DNA of 64,000 nt from positions 180,659 through 244,658 of the forward strand of contig NZ_CAKLBU010000006.1 in the NCBI RefSeq assembly GCF_920984735.1. The letters run 5' to 3'. The notes beneath the pieces are model-generated. The model was given only the letters and a program-made list of their open reading frames with translations, did no database searches and was not told the origin of the DNA. Shown piece by piece: positions 20,154 to 29,244 of the stretch. The position numbers were made by a program, and so were the translations under genes. Within the stretch, counting starts at the first letter, position 1. Each line of letters begins with the position of its first letter. This stretch comes from Pedobacter sp. Leaf250. Its GTDB lineage: Bacteria; Bacteroidota; Bacteroidia; Sphingobacteriales; Sphingobacteriaceae.

Positions 20154-21980
20154 TTAGTTTTCCAATCTATTCCACCAGGTCCTTTTCAAGATCAACGCAA
20201 TCACAATAATCACTGCAACGGTGATCAATAAGGGAAGTTTCATCCAAAGGATAAAATACATCGGGAGCACAGTCAGGCAGAGCTGTGCCACAATACCCAG
20301 CGCTACGTTGAACATATCAAGTTTAAATCCTTTATTTTCATTAAAATCCGGGTCATCTTTTTTCACCAAAACATCCACCGGCTTCCAGAAACCCCAGGGC
20401 CTGACGGTACTGTAAAAACTTTTCAAAATATCTTCATCTGTTGCAGGCGCGGTGTAGGTACCGATGATACAGCCTAACATAGAGATGGCAAAAAGAACCG
20501 GAAAATAATAAAGGAACTCGATCCCATTAAAAAAATGCGAGAAGACAAGTGCCCCGGCAATCCCAGTCAGCATCCCCCAGAAAAACCCATTGGCATTAAA
20601 TCGCCACCAATACCATTTAAGCATATTTGCGGCAATATAGCCTCCATACAGGCCGGAAACAATCCATTGCAGGATGCTGTTCACGTCTTTGGCAAAAAAA
20701 CCTAAAAATACCCCGGTCACCACAACTACCAGACCCGTCAGGTAATTCATCGTCATGATCTGATTGGTTGTTGCCTCTGGCTTAATATATTTTAAGTAGA
20801 TATCATTGACAATATAAGCCTGCGCTGCGTTTAATGTTCCAGAAAATGTACCCATAAACGCACCCATCAGTCCGGTCAGAACAATACCCAGTATTCCAAC
20901 TGGAAGAAATGCATTGATTGCAGCTGGCAGAATCCGTTCGAAATCAGTTCCGTTGGGCGAACTCAGGTCCAATTGATTATAATAAAGTAACGCCAGAACT
21001 GTAAGGCCGATTACCATGGTGTAGCGGACAGGCAATAAAATTATTGACACAAATCCGGTCATTTTGGACGCATCTTTCGGACTGCTGGTGGAAAGTACTT
21101 TCTGCATATCGTAGTTGGGTGCAGGACCCGCCAAGCTTGCAAAAACCCCTTTGAAGAGCATCATCATGAAAAATATTCCAAATAGACCATACCCATCATC
21201 AGCAATTTTTTTATTTGCATCCTTGACCAGATTGGACCAGTCCAGATCCAGGTTCCACCCAAAGAAAGGATTTACCCAGCCTTTGGGAACGTTTATGTCA
21301 GATGCCCTTAGATGCGTAAAGGCAATGTATCCGATGGCAACGCAACCAATGGTCATAATGATATATTTGATCACATCACCCAACACGATACTATGCATTC
21401 CACCCAGAATGGAATAAAAAGTGGCAAAAATGGTAAACAATATTCCATAGAAGTGAGGCACATACTGTGCGCTGACGTGAAACGGAACATAGGGCTCCAC
21501 AATGTGCCAGGGAATAAAAATTTCTACGAATTTACCAAGGCCCACAAAGCCATAAGCCAGAAAGCCAAGGCAGCCGATCAGAGCAAAAACAACAGTTACA
21601 TTGTGCGAAGCCTTGACGCCCTTACCAACAGTCCCAAACCTGGTCGCCAGCCATTCCGCTCCGGTATCCGCATTTGATCTTCGGAGCCATTTGGCCAAAA
21701 ACATCATATTGAAGACCTGATTGAACACCGGCCAAAGCCAGGGAATCCAGATACTTTTCAAACCATAAACAAAACACAGTGACACCATCCACATGGTCCC
21801 ACTGATGTCGAACATGTCAGAAGCATCACTTAGCCCCAACATATACCAGGGCAGCTTCTTGCCCCCCATCAGGTAACTTTGTTTATTTAAACGGGCCTTA
21901 TTCCTATAGTACCAGCCGATGAAGACCATCAGCACCAGATAAGACACTAAAATCATTAAATCTGCCAGATGTAACCTCAT
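20154..21980 (-). CDS. Sodium:solute symporter (SSS family), probable mannobiose/mannosyl-glucose transporter
   Basis: A 608-residue inner-membrane protein with about 14-15 hydrophobic helices. It opens with LADLMILVSYLVLMVFIGWYY and the SSS motif GGKKLPWYMLGLSDASDMF (about 40-58), and has the GLMGAFMGTFSGTLNAAQAYIVNDIYLKY segment typical of the family. SSS transporters couple sugar uptake to sodium. Its pairing with the GH130 gene mirrors the mannobiose pathway of Bacteroides, so beta-mannobiose or mannosyl-glucose is the likely substrate; this is by context. It has a long leader (about 160 nt) behind a promoter that carries operator copy 4. Confidence 0.9.
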   Translation of the reverse strand: MRLHLADLMILVSYLVLMVFIGWYYRNKARLNKQSYLMGGKKLPWYMLGLSDASDMFDISGTMWMVSLCFVYGLKSIWIPWLWPVFNQVFNMMFLAKWLRRSNADTGAEWLATRFGTVGKGVKASHNVTVVFALIGCLGFLAYGFVGLGKFVEIFIPWHIVEPYVPFHVSAQYVPHFYGILFTIFATFYSILGGMHSIVLGDVIKYIIMTIGCVAIGYIAFTHLRASDINVPKGWVNPFFGWNLDLDWSNLVKDANKKIADDGYGLFGIFFMMMLFKGVFASLAGPAPNYDMQKVLSTSSPKDASKMTGFVSIILLPVRYTMVIGLTVLALLYYNQLDLSSPNGTDFERILPAAINAFLPVGILGIVLTGLMGAFMGTFSGTLNAAQAYIVNDIYLKYIKPEATTNQIMTMNYLTGLVVVVTGVFLGFFAKDVNSILQWIVSGLYGGYIAANMLKWYWWRFNANGFFWGMLTGIAGALVFSHFFNGIEFLYYFPVLFAISMLGCIIGTYTAPATDEDILKSFYSTVRPWGFWKPVDVLVKKDDPDFNENKGFKLDMFNVALGIVAQLCLTVLPMYFILWMKLPLLITVAVIIVIALILKRTWWNRLEN

Positions 21981-22578
21981 GTTAGAAATTTATGGTGATT
22001 TTGTCCAACATATATACAATGAAAATCGATTGGCGAAAGCCGGGCTTTTCTGAAAAGAAAGTTGAAATGAAGTAGAAAATAGTCATATTTATTTGGTTAG
22101 GAGCTAACGAATCAACATGTTCGCTTTTGCATTAGTCAATAACCAAAATTATAACATCCCGTGAAAATCTATTAATACTATTTTAACTAATGTTTGTATA
22201 TAATAAACAAAATATAATCATCCTGTAGACAAATAAAGTTTGAATAAAACCTATTGAAGATAATTAACAGGAAATATGAACAAAAGTGGAAGGGTAACGG
22301 CGAGGGCATGTGAGATAACAGGCACTTCATATTTGCACAACTTTACCGAATGTCTTATCTTGGTAACTTATGGCTACGACCTGAACTAACCCTTTTCCAG
22401 ATATTTATTATATCAAGTTCTCCCGCAACTAAAAACCACAACAGCATTGCTTACAAAAGCCTTAAGACAAATTTAATTGGTCCACGCTTATAATATACTG
22501 CAAATTAATACATGAAATATTTAAAGACTGTGAAGTTTCAAGATTTTAATCAAATTCAACGGTAAAATTTTAAAATCA
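21981..22578. other. 598-bp spacer between LuxR-type regulator and symporter gene
   Basis: Contains the symporter promoter and a long leader on the right-to-left transcript. The half nearer the regulator gene (22260-22578) shows no gene, hairpin or repeat that I can support. Confidence 0.55.
22144..22187 (-). promoter_or_regulatory. Symporter-GH130 promoter with PUL operator copy 4
   Basis: On the minus strand a perfect -7 box TAATTTTG (22151-22144) with GTTAAAATAGTATTAAT (22187-22171) 19 bp upstream. This is the closest match to the consensus of all copies. Confidence 0.7.
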
Positions 22579-24474
22579 TCAATCCCTATCAGTCGAACCC
22601 GATCTGTACTGGATTTTCCACTCATAGGCGCGAACGACTAAATCCAAGTTCTCCTCTTTCTGCAGACCAAGTTTTCGCTTTAAGCGATACCTGGCCATCC
22701 GGATGCTCTTGGGCTCAATCGCCAGCCTGTTCGCAATTTCCTTATTATCCAGGCCCATTAATATATAGGCGCAATATTTCAGGTCGAGTTTAGTGAGCAC
22801 ACCACCCGCCCTTTCCTGCAAAGCACTGAAAAATCCAGGATGAATATCTCCAATCGAATTTTGCAGATCTGCCTTGTCCTTATCCATCCGCAGGTTTTGA
22901 GCGATCATTCGTCCCATACTTTTAGTAGCCGTATCGGCAATACTTTTCGATTTCTCTTTCAGCAGTTCCAAAATCGTGTTCTTTTCCTCAATCTTGAGCG
23001 TACCCGCTAACAATTCACGCTCCAGCCACTCCGTGCGGTCCTGAAGCAAAGCCTGCTGAGCAGCAATCCGTTCACGTTCCTGCTCCCCCAAAGACGCCAG
23101 TAACTCCGCCTCCTGTTTTTCCTGAAGCGATATCAAAATCCGCTGCTGCGAGGCTTTGAGCTTATAATGGTAAAAACCCAGTAACAAAGCCAATACTAAT
23201 ATACTTGCTGAACCTACAGCCACATATAACCAGTTTATCTGCCGGTTTAAATTTGCCCGTTCACGTAACCTTACAATTTCCAGATCACGTTGTTCCGAAT
23301 GATACTGCTCCTCCACCTGCTGCACAGCAGCAAGCTTCTGGGCATCAAAGACCTTCCTGTAATACGCCGAGTAACGCTTATAATAACTCAAGGCTTTAGG
23401 GTAGTCTCCGCTTTGTTCCGCCAGTTTCGACAGCCCCAACATCATCCGCGATCGTGTAATATCAACCCCCGGTAAGGCCTTATCAAGTTCTGCAATTCCC
23501 GTCAGCAAATATTTTTCTGCCGCTGGATAATCCCCCCTACGCATCGCATATTCACTCATGATACCATAACAATTGGCTATCACTTCAGGCATATTGGTTT
23601 TCCTGGCGACTTTAAGTGCATCATCGACATAACGATTGGCACTGTCCCTAAAGCCTTCCGGAAAATACTTAAAATAGATATTCGCCAGGTTGAGCGCGGT
23701 CACTGATGCATTACTTTGAATCAAAATCTTATCCTGGTTGCGGCGGTAAACTTCCGCAGATTTCCGGTAGTAATAAACTGCCGAATCCAGAAGCATCCTT
23801 CTTTTCGTTTGCACTTCAAAAGCAGAAAAGAAACTGTGTGCTAAAGTCATGTAGCCAATCTGCACATCATCCGGATATCTGCTCATCTTAGAGAGCTGCA
23901 AAGCCAAAACCGCATATTTATGCTGTTTTAAGGTGTCACTGCCATAAGCGTAAATACTCGCAGCATAGTGATTTATCAGCGTTCGATAACTCAGTGCCCT
24001 TCGGTCAGCACTGACTTTCAGTAATTTATCAGCATTGATAAATGCCGACATGGCTTTCTCATTCTCATTTTTATTTAGCTCAAACCAGCCTTTACGGAGC
24101 CATACATAACCTTTGAAAAGTGAATTTGTCGAATTACCTGCAGCGCGCATGGCACTATCTATATAAGCTGCCGCCCGTTTCTCCTGTCCTTTCCTCATCA
24201 GAAGATGCGCGGCTGAAGCATAACAATAAGCAGCAATACCTTCTTCCTTCTCCTTTTTTGCCAAAGCTATAGCCTGCATAATCAGATCAATAGCCCTGTT
24301 AACATCAGTCTCATAATTTGCGCGGGCCAATTCAGCCAGCACAACAGGTCGCTCACCTTGGCTTGCTTTTGCAAGTACATTATTTAAGGAATCGATCACA
24401 AGCATTTGCGCAGCGGCAAACTTGTGAATAGTAAACGTAACGATGGCGAGAAGAATAGCAACTTTCTTGAACAT
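22579..24474 (-). CDS. Membrane-anchored TPR regulator with C-terminal LuxR-type HTH
   Basis: A 631-residue protein: signal peptide (1-22, KFAAAQ), a run of TPR helices facing the periplasm (about 30-390), one membrane helix (about 412-434, INWLYVAVGSASILVLALLLGFYHY), a charged cytoplasmic coiled coil (about 435-540) and a LuxR/GerE-like HTH (about 565-620; LTKLDLKYCAYILMGLDNKEIANRLAI ... IRMARYRLKRKLGL). This layout is common in Bacteroidota one-component regulators that sense in the periplasm and bind DNA inside. Its place next to the symporter operon suggests a link to the PUL, but no direct evidence ties it to the 17-bp operator. Promoter divergent from the DUF4870 gene. Confidence 0.88.
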   Translation of the reverse strand: MFKKVAILLAIVTFTIHKFAAAQMLVIDSLNNVLAKASQGERPVVLAELARANYETDVNRAIDLIMQAIALAKKEKEEGIAAYCYASAAHLLMRKGQEKRAAAYIDSAMRAAGNSTNSLFKGYVWLRKGWFELNKNENEKAMSAFINADKLLKVSADRRALSYRTLINHYAASIYAYGSDTLKQHKYAVLALQLSKMSRYPDDVQIGYMTLAHSFFSAFEVQTKRRMLLDSAVYYYRKSAEVYRRNQDKILIQSNASVTALNLANIYFKYFPEGFRDSANRYVDDALKVARKTNMPEVIANCYGIMSEYAMRRGDYPAAEKYLLTGIAELDKALPGVDITRSRMMLGLSKLAEQSGDYPKALSYYKRYSAYYRKVFDAQKLAAVQQVEEQYHSEQRDLEIVRLRERANLNRQINWLYVAVGSASILVLALLLGFYHYKLKASQQRILISLQEKQEAELLASLGEQERERIAAQQALLQDRTEWLERELLAGTLKIEEKNTILELLKEKSKSIADTATKSMGRMIAQNLRMDKDKADLQNSIGDIHPGFFSALQERAGGVLTKLDLKYCAYILMGLDNKEIANRLAIEPKSIRMARYRLKRKLGLQKEENLDLVVRAYEWKIQYRSGSTDRD

Positions 24475-24682
24475 TTATCAGATAGGAATAAAGTTTAATG
24501 ACGGGCTTTAACCTCAGCGAATATACATTTAACAACGCATCGATGAATTTGTTGTAGACGATTTGTAGACGCTCCATTTTTGATCAGTAGACACATTGTA
24601 GGCTGCCTTTTGTTGTATTGCAGCAATTGGGAGCCTAATTTTGGTCACAATAGTTTATTTCATTAATCTAAAAAAATCTATT

Positions 24683-25015
24683 ATGTCAAACAAAACCATG
24701 GCCATTTTGGCTTATGTTACCATCATCGGATGGGTGGTAGCTTACTTGCAGTACAAAAAAAGTTCAGACAAAAACCCTTTGGTAAATTACCATCTAGGGC
24801 AATCATTAGGTTTAATCATTTTAACCTTTATCCTGGGAATTGCGATATCAGTAGTGGTGAGCGTTGTTCCCTCTTTATACGTCCTTTCCCTTATTGTAAG
24901 TGTGTTAAGCCTGGTGTTTTTATTATTAGGGGTAGTCGCCGCCAACAACGAAGTACTTAAACCCCTTCCAATTGTAGGGAAATTGTTTGAAGGTAAATTC
25001 AACTTCGCCAACTAA
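24683..25015 (+). CDS. DUF4870-type small membrane protein
   Basis: I start this at the ATG at 24683 (110 residues); longer versions of the frame give an implausible N-terminus. It has three hydrophobic segments (about 5-20, 35-60, 65-90), with the family-like NPLVNYHLGQSLGLIIL and a C-terminal PLPIVGKLFEGKF motif. DUF4870/Tic20-like proteins are small integral membrane proteins without a settled function. It is divergent from the TPR-LuxR regulator and followed by another membrane protein gene 154 bp on. Confidence 0.82.
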   Translation: MSNKTMAILAYVTIIGWVVAYLQYKKSSDKNPLVNYHLGQSLGLIILTFILGIAISVVVSVVPSLYVLSLIVSVLSLVFLLLGVVAANNEVLKPLPIVGKLFEGKFNFAN

Positions 25016-25169
25016 ACGAAAAACAAGCATAAGGGAAACAAAAACCAATCACGAGTCCTAGTGCTAAACCTATGGCGTTAATGTCTCTCCAGCCACCGGA
25101 GTTGCAGGATACTTTGCACCGTCTGTCAACCCCGGCTGGCTATTTTAAAACACTTTATGATCATATGAC

Positions 25170-25679
25170 ATGGAAAGCAGAGCAACAAGCCAGGAACAAC
25201 CTAAACAGCAGGCAGAAACCTCAATCTCACGAGGTCATTCTGTCATCAAATGGGGTATCTATCTTTACGGGATATACACCCTGTTCCTGTTAGTGGAATG
25301 CATCGATTTTTTAACCTACCTGCACACGCCCGCTCCGGGTCACCACCCAACTTACAATGTCGTTCATGTAGCCTTTATTATCATTGAGTTGATTGTTCAT
25401 GCATCGATCACCTTGGGTCTGATCATATTGTTGAATATAAACAATAAAACAAGTGCTTCGATTGTCCAAACGGTAATGTTCATTACTGGAATCAGAGCCT
25501 TCATGATCTATTACCTTTACTGGCACACAGCGCCAGATATTCATTTTGTCCCATATATCTACAAAGAATCGAATGCACTAGGTGGTTTCATTAGGCCCTT
25601 AATGCTTCCGGCTCAGATCATTTGGGGAATAACATGTGTCTGGATCTCTATGAGTATTAAAAAAATTAAACCAAATTAA
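25170..25679 (+). CDS. Hypothetical four-helix membrane protein
   Basis: A 169-residue protein with a polar 22-residue N-terminus and four hydrophobic stretches (about 25-48, 63-90, 98-118, 140-162). No family recognised. Loops carry an aromatic/His-rich stretch (YYLYWHTAPDIHFVPYIY). An overlapping frame (25072-25293) starts earlier but has no membrane or domain signature, so I prefer this one. The gene ends in a Lys-rich tail, so the C-terminus is probably cytoplasmic. Confidence 0.6.
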   Translation: MESRATSQEQPKQQAETSISRGHSVIKWGIYLYGIYTLFLLVECIDFLTYLHTPAPGHHPTYNVVHVAFIIIELIVHASITLGLIILLNINNKTSASIVQTVMFITGIRAFMIYYLYWHTAPDIHFVPYIYKESNALGGFIRPLMLPAQIIWGITCVWISMSIKKIKPN

Positions 25680-26206
25680 CCAGACCAAATGTATATCTAT
25701 AGTTAACATCATGATGGCTTACCCAAATGGCCCACCTATCGATATTGTGGATAAACTGATCTACCATAAATGATTTTTCAGATTTGACATTAAGGACATA
25801 GATTAATTTTCCATTAAAGAACCTCCGTAAATCAATTCGCATTGCAAATTAACACTAGCCGAATGAATTGAATCATTCTATCACTAGTCATACAGATTAT
25901 TTGGAAAATAGTGAGTCATGCGCTCATTTCAGTCCTCCGCATCTTTCCTCCCGCAATGATTTAGTTTTCTCTAAGAAAGATTTAAGTGACTCAGCTATAT
26001 CCAAATCCAGCAGCTTCTTTGCGGATCAATGTCATAATCTACAGTTTTTTCATGATGCATATATCAACAAATAAGTTGCGAGTTAATTGAACTAACTTTA
26101 AAAAAGTTTGTTTATTCTATCCTTTGAACGGTTAACGCCTTGCGAATGATAATGTCGAAATAATATAAAAACGTGTGCTTGCAACCTTTTTAGTCTCGAT
26201 CTCATC
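25680..26206. other. 527-bp spacer
   Basis: AT-rich. A 68-codon frame at 25868-26074 has no recognisable features. I see no promoter or terminator with confidence. Confidence 0.4.
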
Positions 26207-27949
26207 TTGATTGAAAACGGCCTTAAAATGCAAAAACAAATTCCTTTTCGATACGCGACTCTAAAGTTTTTTCTGCTTACAGCACTCGCTCATTCTTTTT
26301 TATTTAACATTAAAGCTCATGCCCAGGAAAGTCAATTATCCGGCAAAACCGTAAATGCCGACACCAAACTCCCCCTTGCATTTGTCAGTATCGGCATCAG
26401 AGGTAAGGCTATCGGCACCATTTCTGATTCATTAGGGAACTACAGGTTAAGCTATCGCCCAAATGAAATTTCAAAAACAGATTCGCTCATATTCACTGCA
26501 ATAGGTTTCCAGACCGCTAGAATGAATGCAGAACAGCTCATCAATGGAAACACGACCATTTCTTTAAAGGAGTTGCCGCTAAACCTCAAAACCGTAGAAA
26601 TAAATGCCGGGCAAAGGAAAATGAAAAGCTATGGACGCTGGTCAGCAAATCTGGTATTCTTTCCTGCAATGTATAAGAATATACCTAAATTCAGCGATGA
26701 AAAGGGTCGTGAACAGGCGACCATTCTTAAAATAGACCCGGATGTTTACTTAAGAACATTTAATTTCGGCATCAACAGAAGACATTTCAAAAAGATAAAG
26801 CTCAGATTGAATGTTTATGGAATTAAAAATGGAATTCCCGATCACTCTTTGCTGGATAAGGATGTCGTGTTCGATGTGTCTGGCTCATCTGAGCAGGGAA
26901 TGCCAAAGGTCCAGACCATAGATTTGCGTCCTTACCAGATCGAGATAAAGGGAAGAAAAGAAATTGCCGTTTCCCTGTCCATTCTTGAACTTGAGTCTTT
27001 ACCCGGGGACACGAGCAGGCAGGCATTTTTTATCCCTTCATTCCCCAGTCCGCTGCGCTCAAGCCTCTACAGAATAAAAAGTGAGGCAACGTGGCAAAAA
27101 GTTTCCAGTTCCCATTTGCTTATTGGCCTGGAAGTATCAACCAGTAGAACCAAAAATGTGAAGGAAGGAGAACAGGAGGAAAACCTGGACGGGATAACGA
27201 AAGTTGATCCGGAGATATCCGGGGCATTGTACGGAAACAACAATGGAAAGCGCATCAAGGTGGCAAACGGTGAAATCTATTATGAGAGCTATGGAAAAGG
27301 AAGTCCATTGATTCTGCTCCATGGAAACAGCGAGAGCATTATCTCGTTTCGAAAGCAGATAGGACCACTATCTGAGCATCACCAGGTCATTGCCATCGAT
27401 ACCCGGGGACATGGGAATAGCATCAACCGAGATACGATGGCCTATAGCTATAGGCTTTTTGCCGATGACCTAAAGTCGGTAATGGATTCCATCCACATCA
27501 AAAAAGCGAGTTTACTGGGTTGGAGTGATGGCGGAAATACAGCCATTGAGTTTGCTTTGATACACCCTGAAAAAATTGATAAAATGGTCCTGATGGGTGC
27601 GAATATTTTTCCGGGCACCAGGGCCATAAAGGAAGATATTGTCCGAATGTTTAAAAAACGTAGAGATAGCCTGATGAATCTTCAAGATGAAGCATCCAAC
27701 AACCAGTTGCGACTCACTCAGTTGGTATTGAAGGAACCTCAGATAAATGAAGATGAGTTAAATAAGATCAACATTCCCACACTTATCCTGGCTGGTGAGT
27801 CTGATGTGATTAAATCCGAACATACCCTCTTGATCCACGCCCATATCAAAAGTTCCAGCGTGCAAATCGTCAAGGGTGAAGACCATTACTTACCATTAAA
27901 AAATCCAAAACTCTTTAATCAAATTTTACTTGATTTCCTCAGACAATAG
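26207..27949 (+). CDS. Carboxypeptidase-D-like domain fused to alpha/beta hydrolase
   Basis: A 580-residue exported protein with two unrelated halves. After the signal peptide (ending near residue 40, AHAQ; the M at residue 8 is an equally good start) comes a carboxypeptidase-D-regulatory-like beta domain (about 43-130; LSGKTVNADTKLPLAFVSIGIRG) and an associated beta region (about 135-300) that in Bacteroidota usually ends a protein. From about residue 345 a complete alpha/beta hydrolase follows: oxyanion segment LILLHGNSES, nucleophile S440 in LLGWSDGGN, Asp in LAGESDVI and His in GEDHYLPL. It is predicted to be periplasmic or surface-bound; the substrate is unknown. Single gene, no operon partner. 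Confidence 0.87.
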   Translation: MIENGLKMQKQIPFRYATLKFFLLTALAHSFLFNIKAHAQESQLSGKTVNADTKLPLAFVSIGIRGKAIGTISDSLGNYRLSYRPNEISKTDSLIFTAIGFQTARMNAEQLINGNTTISLKELPLNLKTVEINAGQRKMKSYGRWSANLVFFPAMYKNIPKFSDEKGREQATILKIDPDVYLRTFNFGINRRHFKKIKLRLNVYGIKNGIPDHSLLDKDVVFDVSGSSEQGMPKVQTIDLRPYQIEIKGRKEIAVSLSILELESLPGDTSRQAFFIPSFPSPLRSSLYRIKSEATWQKVSSSHLLIGLEVSTSRTKNVKEGEQEENLDGITKVDPEISGALYGNNNGKRIKVANGEIYYESYGKGSPLILLHGNSESIISFRKQIGPLSEHHQVIAIDTRGHGNSINRDTMAYSYRLFADDLKSVMDSIHIKKASLLGWSDGGNTAIEFALIHPEKIDKMVLMGANIFPGTRAIKEDIVRMFKKRRDSLMNLQDEASNNQLRLTQLVLKEPQINEDELNKINIPTLILAGESDVIKSEHTLLIHAHIKSSSVQIVKGEDHYLPLKNPKLFNQILLDFLRQ

Positions 27950-28123
27950 ATAATTGGATAAGTAAATGGGTTTAAAGCATTAGAATATAGGACCACACCA
28001 TTCATTTCGTATTCGCCTTACTGGCGTCGAAATGCTTCAAAGATGTCTGATACAATTTCTCCTGATGTTTACGGCGATACTAAACTATTATAACGACAAA
28101 ACGTTATTGAATAAAATTATTCT

Positions 28124-28576
28124 ATGAAATCTAAACTATACACGCTATCCCTTATTTTTTGTTTTTTACTGATTAGCTGCAAGAAAGATGCACAGGTTGA
28201 TCCAGTTGTCAACGATCCTGAAGCGCTTAAAGTAAAAATTACGTGTAATTGGATAACCACAGCGGGGAAAATTGAGTATTACGATGCCTCAGGGAAGCTT
28301 GCCAAAACCGAAGATCAACCCGTTCTAAGTGGACAAGTCTGGGAATTTGCTGGAGATAATTCCGCGAAAAGTGTTGATGCCAGGGGGACAAGAACATATA
28401 ACTACAGTTTCTATAATAACAATAATATCAATTACATCAGTATTACAAATAATCCAACCGAGACCTATAAGATCACCATAGATAATAATAAAATGACATG
28501 GTCGACCGAAGGGCCGTATAACAATGATCCAGCCTACACTTCCGCAAAGCTGACCTATTATTTTGTAAAAAAATAA
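28124..28576 (+). CDS. Hypothetical lipoprotein
   Basis: A 150-residue protein with a clean lipobox ending at C19 (FLLISCKKDAQ), so likely anchored to the outer membrane. The mature part is rich in Asn, Thr and Tyr with short beta-strand patterns (WEFAGDNSAKSVDARGTRTYNYSFY; TYKITIDNNKMTWS), resembling small lipocalin-like lipoproteins of the phylum. No family assigned. It stands alone between two transcription units. Confidence 0.7.
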   Translation: MKSKLYTLSLIFCFLLISCKKDAQVDPVVNDPEALKVKITCNWITTAGKIEYYDASGKLAKTEDQPVLSGQVWEFAGDNSAKSVDARGTRTYNYSFYNNNNINYISITNNPTETYKITIDNNKMTWSTEGPYNNDPAYTSAKLTYYFVKK

Positions 28577-28758
28577 ATAAGCGTTAAATATTTCAGGTAT
28601 CAGGTAACATTTTTTTTTAAAAAACTATGCTACCGGAGTTTAAGGATACAAGTAAAGAAACATGCCAGTACTTTCAGTGCCCAGCGTAACTATTAATCAG
28701 GCTACTCACCATGAAAAATGGTCAGTAGAGACTTGGTGTTATTCATTTTAGAAGTTAT

Positions 28759-29244
28759 TTATTTACTCCCGAGATATTCTTCATCCGTTACCTTCTGTAG
28801 CCAGGTCACGATGCCCTTTTCTGTATTTGGTAATATGTATTGCTGTAACATACCAATATCAGAACTGGCGCCATGCCAATGTTCCACATTGGGCGGACAT
28901 TGTATCACATCTCCCTTTTTGAGGGTCTGCCTCGGTTGTCCTTTGATCTGGTGGTATCCTGCACCATCGGTAATGATCAGGATCTGGCCCGAAGGATGCT
29001 TGTGCCAGTTGCTTCTTGCTCCAGGCTCAAAAAAGACGTTGCCAACCACGGTGTTGTAGACTGAATCATTTTTAACAAGGGCGAAGGTCCAGGCCATGCC
29101 AGTGAAATTTTCTGCAGGGCCGATTTCTCCTTTCGGAAAAATGAAATTCATTTTTTTCTGATCTACCTTGCTAGTATTTTGCGCCCTGCAACTGATGCTC
29201 GTAAGCATCAGGGCAGCTATTGCGGTTATTGATAATGTTTTCAT
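28759..29244 (-). CDS. Cupin lipoprotein, possible internal translation unit
   Basis: The ATG at 29244 lies in frame within the hydrolase-cupin frame. It begins with a normal lipoprotein signal peptide (residues 1-20, SISC) and gives a 161-residue protein of the size usual for stand-alone cupins of the carboxymuconolactone decarboxylase/DUF4437-like sort. It may be made separately by internal initiation; the sequence alone cannot decide. Confidence 0.5.
   Translation of the reverse strand: MKTLSITAIAALMLTSISCRAQNTSKVDQKKMNFIFPKGEIGPAENFTGMAWTFALVKNDSVYNTVVGNVFFEPGARSNWHKHPSGQILIITDGAGYHQIKGQPRQTLKKGDVIQCPPNVEHWHGASSDIGMLQQYILPNTEKGIVTWLQKVTDEEYLGSK

Noticed and set aside
24641..24682. Upstream extension of the DUF4870 gene
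   Set aside because: Adds residues unlike the family; the ATG at 24683 gives the expected N-terminus.
25072..25293. 73-codon frame overlapping the membrane protein gene at 25170
   Set aside because: No domain, signal or membrane pattern and conflicts with a better frame.
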